Origin: Apophysomyces variabilis
Lineage: Eukaryota > Mucoromycota > Mucoromycetes > Mucorales > Mucoraceae
Direction: 5' to 3'
Length of the DNA stretch: 64,000 nt
NCBI GenBank assembly: GCA_002749535.1
Contig: MZZL01000396.1
Coordinates: 225,144 to 289,143, forward strand
Shown: in pieces, positions 56,482-64,000 of the stretch
Position numbering within the stretch: position 1 is the stretch's first letter
How the letters are laid out: each line of letters begins with the position of its first letter
Translations under genes and position numbers: made by a program
The notes under the pieces: generated by a model
Seen by the model: the letters and a program-made list of their open reading frames with translations, nothing else
Databases searched by the model: none
What the model was told of the DNA's origin: nothing

Positions 56482-57307
56482 ATCGGTTCTTATACGTTTT
56501 GACTATTGCAAAATAAAATCTAGGTTGCTGCATGAATGCTTTCAAACCATGAAATGCGCGGGTACACGTGACCTTTTTTGATTCGCATTATGCGAGTAAA
56601 CGCTTAGCCATGCGAGGTATAACCTCTGTACTGCCAACAATAGGAAAACCTATACTTCATCTTTCTGTAGATAGGGTACTCGGTATCTTCACAATTATCT
56701 GGATATTAAGCTGATAACATGGCCACTTCTATACATTGTTTGCATACCAACAATCCCAAAAAAAAAAAAAAAGACTCTAGCTAGTAAAACGTGTTTTTTC
56801 CGGTTTCAGAATAATTACAGTGTGTCGATCAATTTAGTCCATTCACCCTTAGTGGTATTAATGCTAGTCGAGTATGCAGCTGGTCCCGAAAGGAAGGAAG
56901 TTCTAGTAGAGCCAGCGTGGAAGGTATGAACAGGGCAAAGCGATTCCGGGAGGATAGAGTGATGGTGTATACAAATCCAGGATATCCCATTCACTGACAT
57001 GGTTTCCTAAGCCCACCTCGGAAAAGGAATTGAATACTAATTTTGTAGCTCTATATCGGTGAGGTACAGGAAAGAAATCTAGACCCATTGTACTCTTCTA
57101 TTTCGTAAACGTACAGGCTTTCTTGCTGTAACAGCTCTTAGCAAAAAAGGGGACAAAACCAAGCAACATTTAACACGCAAATATGATGTCAGCAAGGCCG
57201 TGAAACCACAGGAATATTTGCGGCTGTAAAGTTAAGCATAAACCTGAGATTAAAAATATTTGCTTTTTTACTTTGTACCCTACAATAGAAAAGAAACAGA
57301 AATTAAC
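56482..57307. promoter_or_regulatory. Shared divergent promoter region of PIMT and DJ-1 genes
   Basis: 826 bp between the two outward-facing start codons. Contains an A-run at about 56758-56772 (homopolymer, nucleosome-excluding type). Minus ORFs at 56815-57088 do not make a gene. No known stress element was assigned with confidence. Confidence 0.5.
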
Positions 57308-58109
57308 ATGACGAAGGCAATTGTGCTTATCGCTGATGGAACGGAAGATATGGAATTCACCTGCACAGGTAACGGCTTCGCTTTGAGCCATTATTAGCAT
57401 TCACCATACCTTTGTTTTAGTCGACATCATTGGTCGCGCTGGGATTGAAGTCATCTCTGTGGGAGTGGAATTAGCGAACAAGACTTATGCTGTCTGTCGC
57501 CAGGGCATTAAGATCATTCCCGACGCAATCTTCGAGAATCAGTCGTGGGTTGCTGTAAGCTGATGTTAAGCAACTGCCTTAATCTCATGGATGTCTGTGG
57601 TTGGAACAGGATGATTTTGACGCGCTTGTAGTTCCCGGTGGTCTGGCCGGAGCACAAACACTTGCAAACAACACTAATGTCCAGACTCTTGTGCAATCCT
57701 TCTATGCACAGAAAAAGATTGTTGCATTTATCTGTGCTGGACCGCTTGTGGCCAAGTCATCAGGGATTCCTAATACGCACACGCTTACCTCGCATCCTTC
57801 TGTGCGCGATCAATTAGCATCCGGTAAGTCAACATGGGCAAGAAATAACCGAGTCTTAGGATTTACTTTTCTTAAAAAAAATACAGTATATACATATTCT
57901 GAGGATCGTGTTGTGGTTGATCAAAACCTCATCACCAGCCGAGGTCCTGGTACTGCGTTCCTGTTTGGACTCACCATTGCTGAGCAACTTCTTGGTGATA
58001 AAAAGGTAAGCTTATTGCGTAGTAACAGAACATTATCCACTAACGTTGCCGCAAAATTTAGCTTATCGAGACCATGAAAGAACAAATGGTCACCGCTTCA
58101 GTCTTGTAA
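57308..58109 (+). CDS. DJ-1/PfpI family protein (PARK7-like)
   Basis: Five exons (57308-57368, 57421-57554, 57610-57823, 57887-58005, 58062-58109) give 191 aa, the DJ-1 length. MTKAIVLIADGTEDMEF gives Glu16, matching the conserved Glu18 of human DJ-1. The nucleophile elbow AFICAGP gives Cys107, matching Cys106. VVPGG, LTSHPSV, VVVDQNLITSRGPGTAF and a final TMKEQM helix are typical. Family members act as redox-sensitive glyoxalase/deglycase-like proteins in oxidative-stress defence; the exact activity here is inferred. Introns are 52-63 nt with standard ends. Confidence 0.94.
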
Positions 58110-58330
58110 AAGCAATAAAAGTGACAATCCTCGATCTGTTTGAATTAATTTTTGATTTGTATCTAATGCGAATATACGAACGAAAGGTGTAGGAGCGTTG
58201 TTTCTATTTTATCACCAAATACAACACCTCTCTGCTTCCTGCAATTGCGGTAAATTTAATGTCCGATTCTGCCACATGGCGGCATCTTTGCTATCCACCC
58301 GCTCCTTCCTTTTTTCTTACCTTTGGAGCC

Positions 58331-59525
58331 ATGGTATGTAATTAGCGTTAAATGGATTCATGAGGGATGGATAGCATGGATGGGAATAGATACTAGATGG
58401 ATGGAAGCGGATGGGTTGGATGGATGAAATTTAGGAGTGTTGGATCAGGCAAGGGCCAGCATGCACTGGATCGTTACATCAGGAATACTTATTGTTCCTT
58501 CTTTTCTGTAGCCATTCGTCAAGCAACAGAAGAACAAGGGTAATATTAAAGCTAGACGCTGTTGTGTGTATATTGTTATCTTAACTTGTCGAACTTATCA
58601 TTAGCCTACTTCAAGCGTTACCAGGTCAAGTACCGCAGAAGACGAGGTAATTTCGGTTGAATAACGGGGTTGTTATAGAATCTCGAAATATTCATATTCT
58701 TTGACAGAGGGTAAGACCGATTACTATGCTCGTAAGAGACTCGTTGTTCAGGCCAAGAACAAGTACAACTCGCCCAAGTACAGAATGGTTGTCCGTTTCA
58801 CCAACAAGGACATCATTTGCCAGATCGTGTACGCCAAGATCCAGGGTGACTTTGTCTTGTCTGCTGCTTACTCTCATGAGCTCCCCCGCTATGGCATTAA
58901 GGGTGGTTTGACCAACTGGGCTGCTGCCTATGCCACTGGTTTGCTCTTGGCTCGCCGTACCCTCACCAAGCTTGGCCTTGCTGACAAGTATGAGGGTGTT
59001 ACTGAACCCGATGGCACTCTCCAGTTGACCGAGCCTCTTGAGGACGGTCCCCGCCCCTTCAAGGCCTTCCTTGATGTCGGTTTGGCTCGCACTTCCACTG
59101 GTGCCCGTGTCTTCGGTGCCATGAAGGGTGCTTCCGATGGTGGTATCTTCATCCCCCACTCTGGCAACCGTTTCCCTGGTTTCGACATTGAAACCAAGAC
59201 CAACGACGATGAGCTGTTGCGCAACTACATCTACGGTGTTCACGTTGCTGAATACATGGAATACCTCGAGGAAGAAGATGAAGAACGTTACAAGAAGCAG
59301 TTCTCTACCTTCTTGAAGAACGGTATCACCTCCGACAAGGTCGAGGATATGTACGCTGAGGCCCACGAAGCCATCCGCGCCGACCCCACCTTCAAGCCTA
59401 CCGAGAAGAAGGGCAAACCCGCCAAGCCCATCAAGAAGCTCCAGCGTCTCAACAAGAAGCAGCGCGACAACAAGATTGCGCAGAAGAAGGCTGCTTTCGA
59501 GAAGACCTTGGCCGACGAAGAATAA
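58331..59525 (+). CDS. RPL5: 60S ribosomal protein uL18 (RPL5)
   Basis: Four exons (58331-58333, 58512-58539, 58605-58646, 58708-59525) give 296 aa, the normal length. The first exon is only the ATG. The protein reads [68 protein letters not shown] and a Lys-rich C-terminus. It binds 5S rRNA and, with uL5, docks it on the large subunit. Codon use shifts to C-ending codons in the last exon, as expected for very high expression, so the opposite strand also shows a long open frame. Introns are densest near the 5' end, a common ribosomal-protein pattern. Confidence 0.97.
58345..58430 (+). repeat. GGAT-rich degenerate repeat inside RPL5 intron 1
   Basis: GGATGGATAG, GATGGATGGAAGC and GGGTTGGATGGATG recur over about 85 bp in the 178-nt first intron. 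This is a degenerate tetranucleotide repeat. It could act as an intronic expression element or be neutral. Confidence 0.6.
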
Positions 59526-60147
59526 GTGTTTTCCTGTTAACTTGTTGCTTGATAAAGAAAAATACATCTATACGTAATTGCATTTCCTGCTTCATTTGGA
59601 TTTTTTTTGGGTTGAGAATTTTGCTACACTACCTAAAAGCGATGGGCATCTAGATTTGGAAACGAATCGCGCTGATTTCAGTGATTTGCTATTCAGGATC
59701 ATTTGCGGTGGAAAAACCCATATACATTGTTAAGTGATTTTGCTGCTTTCCTTCTTTGCTGAAACTTGGTAAGCGGGTGTGCGAGATGAGATAAATGATT
59801 GACAGCTTTGTCTGCTTTTCACTATATGGTGGCATGGTCGTTGACGATACTATGCAGGCACCCATGAATGAAAAAGAAAATTAGCTTTCTACTAACTACT
59901 ATGCTTCGCTTTACTATGCTTCGCTCTGATGCACTAGAGCTTTAGGAGAGAAACAGAGATTAATGCAACCGTTTAACGATCCTGCGTCTGTCGACAAACA
60001 CCCATAATAAAGATAGCATGCTACCAAGGGTATAGACATCAATCATTGTGACCAAAGGACTGTGACACAAAGTTTCGGACCGATCACGCGCAGAATAAGG
60101 CGCATGATTCCCAACTTCGACCGAGTAAAATATACAACTTGAACGTC
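59526..60147. other. Intergenic with one short direct repeat
   Basis: Contains two adjacent copies of ACTATGCTTCGCT (near 59896-59925, period 15). It also holds the RPL5 3' UTR and the next gene's promoter. No ORF is seen. Confidence 0.4.
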
Positions 60148-62691
60148 ATGTCAGCGTTCGATTTCATCAATCGTTCTGTATCTATTGCTGGTAACGGCAA
60201 ACGAGAGAGTCGTACATTGTCTGCGTCCTTGCTGGATGACTTTTATGATGATTCTCCTCCACATGCTGACAACTCGACAAGTAATCAGCGTGTAACGACC
60301 AGCAGATCACCTAATCGCATCACATTGCGTACCGAAAACTCAACTTCTCGTAGTATTCTTTCCGAGATAAGCAGCACAGAAATCTCTCATTCAGCATATA
60401 CATCGATTCCCTTACATGCAGCTGCAGGAACACAGCCGCAGCGGCAATCCGCCTTTTCTTTCATTGGTTGTGAGTACGAGGATGAACCTGAAAATGCAGA
60501 ATGTGTTAAATAGATTGTGAAAATAGCTGATACCCCAGAAAAGGCTCGGTCGGTTAAGAGTAGTGTGGTCAATGTACGCGATAGCCAGGAAGACTTAGGT
60601 AGCTTGAGTAAACGATGCTTGTTATTTCTGATTAACAAGGTGAAACTTGGTTGAGCTTAGCTTTTACTACACCGCGTGAAGTCAGTATCAGCGCATCCTT
60701 CAATTCTAAAAAGGCCTCTAGTGAGATGAAGCATTTGTCGGCTGAAACCACGTGGAAACGAGTTCAAGCGGAAGTTTCGCGTGAACGCAACCAGGCTGAA
60801 CGACTATATAATCGACGTACGCTTGTGTATCAGCAGGCGATACAGGTATGCCAACATCGATCTATTGATCTTGACAATGCCATCTGATACACAGGGCTAT
60901 TTTAGCTTCAGGATAAGATACAGATGTTGGCAGAGAAGAAAAAAGCAGCCATATCATCAGAGGATTATAGTACGGCCGACATGGCAGATGCACAACAGAA
61001 AAAATTGAAGGAAAAGCTTGATCACTTAACCTTTACTGAGATGGATAAGCTGAACCAGGAAATCCATCAGACTTGGAAGAACATAGAAAGATTAGTTACT
61101 GAAGAAGTTGAAGCGGTAAAAGCGTTGAGCGAAGCATGCGGAGAGGAGAAGGAGGATCGTCTCAATCAAATGATGAAATTCAATATCGATAATGAAAGTT
61201 TTCACGAGAAAACACTTCAACAAGTCAATACCCAAAGAGCAGACATTGAAAAGGAGAAAAGGTTTGTTATCTTTTGTTGAATTACCCTTTTTCTGTCATC
61301 CCTCATACCATCCAAAGTGAGATAGCCTTCGAAATAGAAATGTGGGAACAGTCGCATGCCGAATTTAAAGATAGTCTGAATGACATCGCTCGTGATGAAC
61401 GCTTTAAAAAGGAAGAATTGACTGTGAAAATGGATGGCATACAGGTAGAGAATTTCCAAGTTCCGTACAGTAAAAATGGAAACTATGGCTGTAGATTGAG
61501 ATTGATGAACTCACGAACCGCCTGGATAAACTTCGGCAACAATACAAAGAGTATCAATCGCAAATCAGTGAACTGGACGCAGAGATAGAAAATGCCACAA
61601 AGGCATACGCCCCTGAGCAGGAACAATACGATGCCGAATGGAAGGCTATCCAAAAACGCAAACAGAATATAGAAGCAAGAGCTGTAAGTTTTCTTTATAT
61701 TAACTGTCGCTTGACAAAGATGGATTACACAGGCCGACTTGGATCGCAAGGATGTAGACATACAACGGCAAATGGAAAAACAGGTACAAAGCAGAAAGCG
61801 TGCAGAGGCAGAAATAGAAGCGCTGCAAAAACGCATCAGGGTGGCTTCTGAACGTGCCAGCCATGGAAGGAAAGAGATACAGGAAATATCTAGTGTATTT
61901 GTCGATGTAATTAAGGCCCGCGATCAATCCATATCACTAAAGAAGCAAGAGCTATCAAAGTAAGTCGCCAAATACGAAAGCAATAGACCTGACATTGATT
62001 CGATAGAGTGCGGCAACAGCTCAAGGAATGTTCAAAATCGGTTGATACTATGCAGAGCCAAATAATCCTATCGCAACAGCGCCTTGAAGAATTAGATGGG
62101 TCTATATCACATGCCAAGTTGCAACTAGCAAGCTTAGAACGTCAAAAGAAAGCGGCCGCGGAAATGGGTCAGTTTCAGCAGGCAGCCAAGATCAGATCAA
62201 ATATAAAATCTATGATGGCCACGTTAGAGAAAGCACAACGAAGCAGACAATCTCAACAAGCTCAGGTTGAGACGGATGAAGCCGCTATGCGTGAAAAAAT
62301 GGAAATGTTTAAAACGGCCAAGCGCACGTTTAAACAAACCGAACATCAAACAGGTAACTACCACTACCTAAGTATGGGAATGCCTCATTAGATTGCAAAA
62401 TGTAGCCTACGATATCATTGCGATCCTGGAGAAGTCAAAGGCAGAATTAACTAAGATTAGTCTATCGTAAGTTTGCACTGTTGTTGAGAGAACTGAAGTT
62501 ATTGAAAAGATTTCAGGGCCGGCTCCACACCGCAATTAAATTTTCTAGTGGAGGCAGAATTAGCGAGTCTTGATTTACGTATAGAATCCATGCGTTACTG
62601 CTTCAAGCTTTCTAAAAAATCTCAAACAGAAACAGCAGAATTGCTTTCAGAAAATAATGGAGAATCTTTCACAAATAAAGATTTGATATGA
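60148..62691 (+). CDS. Long coiled-coil protein with a UVR-like motif, function unknown
   Basis: Ten exons give 689 aa: 60148-60469, 60527-60598, 60640-60845, 60906-61261, 61318-61444, 61495-61683, 61733-61959, 62007-62327, 62392-62466 and 62517-62691. The N-terminal 120 residues are Ser/Thr-rich and disordered. Almost all the rest is heptad coil (EEVEAVKALSEAC, EIENATKAYAPEQEQY, MEKQVQSRKRAEAEIEAL). Near residues 547-565 AAAEMGQFQQAAKIRSNIK fits the UVR pattern of UvrB/UvrC and ClpC (hydrophobic-x2-GxFxxAAxxRxxI). In bacteria the motif mediates protein contacts. The ATG at 60148 is the first in frame. An in-frame TAG at 60511 falls inside a 57-nt intron. The eighth intron uses a weaker GTTTAA donor, the only choice found that keeps frame. 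The localisation is unknown. Confidence 0.8.
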
Positions 62692-63879
62692 TTTTTGCCA
62701 CTAGCCAACTGGGCATGTACTTCCAGTACCGTATCACCAACTACAAGTCGTTAGCTTACGCCATTGTGAATAATGGCGATATTATGTCTAGTTATGGACA
62801 ACGCAGTAGAACTTCAGGACATTCGCTTTTCTTCATATTATAAACCAAGCTTAGATCCATGTTAGATTCTATGGCTTTATTACCATTGTATAACTGTTGC
62901 TTCAGTTGGTTCAGTCGCTTCAATTAGGTTCTGCTCACTGGTAAACAAGAGATGGAGAAACTCGATAACCAGACAGTAAACAAGTTATGCTTATATTGAC
63001 CATTTATTTCCCTTTCTTTCAATTCGGTTTAGATTGTACGGCTACGTCCAATCCCCGTTGTGTGATCAAACGCCCGCTACGATCGATACTTTGCACCAAC
63101 GGCGTATACAACCTAGAGAAGAAAGATTCAAGATAAAACAAAACCGAAACGGACAACATCGCTTCTACAAAATCCGACGTTTTATTTGCGTGCGTGCGGC
63201 AGTAATCTCTGAAAATACCGTACGTCTCTCTCACTGGATAAAGGAGCATTTTGAACTCTCATTCGATCGGAGTTGACCTTAAGGCACAAGGTACAGGTAA
63301 GGAACAAGGGGCAGGGACAAAGGGGTAGGGGAGTAAAAAAAAACATAACGTAGATCCTTAATTGATAGCAAATGGATAGAGTACGCTACATTAGTTCTAG
63401 CGTAAAGTTCATACTATTTTTCGGAAAATCGATCCTTGTCTTGGAGTTGGGAACTGTACCAGAATGCGAGACACGATCCAAAGAAAGATAATAGCTTTAT
63501 CACAAATCGACCAAACGAAAATGGATAGCTTATGCCAAAGAATATCATGTAGATGGACTTCATGGAAATATATAGCAATGACTATCTCTTACTACTGATT
63601 AAAATTGGCATTTTCTCTTACCAACGTTCGCTTTTTCAATAGCACATATCCTCCTCTTTTCACCCACGTACATTCACGCTTTTCCCTAAGGACCCTGGCC
63701 AGGGATAGTCCAAAAATGACGTTTTTTTTTTAAAATGCATGAACTTTGAAATAGTATTGGTATATCAATAGCGGCTCTACTTAGTTATCCAATCCACTAC
63801 TTACTTACCATCAATTAATCCATATTAGAAAAAAAACTATGGCTTCGGACTTCGGTTTCGTCTTCTCCACACAACCCAG
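62692..63879. other. Intergenic, unresolved
   Basis: No supported gene. Overlapping ORFs on both strands at 63019-63276 have no recognised domain or splice partners. A-runs occur near 63337. Confidence 0.35.
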
Positions 63880-63999
63880 TCAATAACACGTTTTATCACA
63901 ATCATCTCCCAGAAGCTCGAAAGGGCGCCAAAGGTCTCCTATGCAATCAAACATAAGGAGTTCCCGAATCTGTTCTGCAGCTGTCATCCGTCGCCCTAA
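63880..63999 (-). CDS. Possible 3' end of a minus-strand gene leaving the window
   Basis: An open frame from the window edge to TGA at 63880 reads MTAAEQIRELLMFDCIGDLW then RPFELLGDDCDKTCY. The composition is protein-like and amphipathic. It is too short for a name and the start lies outside the window. Confidence 0.3.
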   Translation of the reverse strand, partial: LGRRMTAAEQIRELLMFDCIGDLWRPFELLGDDCDKTCY

Positions 64000-64000
64000 A

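Noticed and set aside
58334..58511. Box C/D snoRNA in RPL5 intron 1
   Set aside because: Only a GGATGAA-like partial box C was seen, with no convincing box D or terminal stem; the repeat explains the sequence better.
58692..59567. 291-codon open frame on the minus strand
   Set aside because: It is antisense to RPL5, whose C-ending codon bias removes stops on the opposite strand. The plus-strand protein is a certain ortholog.
60511..60513. Apparent nonsense TAG in the coiled-coil gene
   Set aside because: It falls within a 57-nt GTGAGT...AATAG intron (60470-60526) whose removal keeps the frame.
1..64000. CRISPR arrays, operons or bacterial signals
   Set aside because: Spliced genes throughout show this is eukaryotic nuclear DNA; no spaced direct-repeat array was seen.

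Overview
The window looks like nuclear DNA of an early-diverging filamentous fungus, probably Mucoromycota (Mucorales-like). Genes carry many short introns, mostly about 40-90 nt with GT-AG ends, in AT-rich DNA. The clearest orthologs are fungal: a CDC3-type septin, mitochondrial ribosomal protein L47, ER glucosidase I, a Zn2Cys6 regulator and a heterotrimeric G alpha subunit. They sit beside a Crinkler (CRN) relic and Ty3 and Tc1/mariner-type elements. I cannot name the species.

Layout. 0-8.7 kb: the 3' end of one gene, a transposase relic, a two-copy 163-bp tandem repeat, a spliced 600-residue gene of unknown function, and sparse DNA. 8.6-21.7 kb is a mobile-element and effector island. A full-length Ty3/Gypsy element with identical 317-bp LTRs and a 4-bp target duplication is inserted in an apparent small membrane-protein ORF. 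A decayed Tc1-like element with inverted repeats, a CRN gene with three in-frame stops, and fragments resembling mobile-element proteins follow. 21.7-25.2 kb is almost gene-free.

25.2-62.7 kb is mostly conserved housekeeping. It runs: G alpha, MRPL47, glucosidase I, a small secreted cysteine-rich protein, OGG1 8-oxoguanine glycosylase, a small unknown protein, CDC3 septin, a small membrane protein, a SET/MYND protein, a single-pass receptor-like membrane protein, an F-box protein, a seven-pass membrane protein, a Zn2Cys6 factor, protein-L-isoaspartate methyltransferase, a DJ-1 family protein, ribosomal protein uL18 (RPL5) and a long coiled-coil protein with a UVR-like motif. The last 1.3 kb holds only a possible 3' end of a minus-strand gene.

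Gene relationships. The isoaspartate methyltransferase and DJ-1 genes diverge from one 0.8-kb intergenic region and both belong to protein-damage or oxidative-stress families; OGG1 repairs oxidised DNA elsewhere in the window. MRPL47 and glucosidase I are tandem and close. The septin and a small unknown gene are divergent. Gene models were spliced by hand. For the well-resolved genes, reading frame is preserved across every junction and the total coding length is a multiple of three. Strongest finds: the broken CRN gene, the recent Ty3 insertion, a nonsense codon shared by two Tc1 copies, a 22-nt microexon, a GC-AG intron, an ATG-only exon, and a UVR-like motif in a eukaryotic coiled-coil protein.
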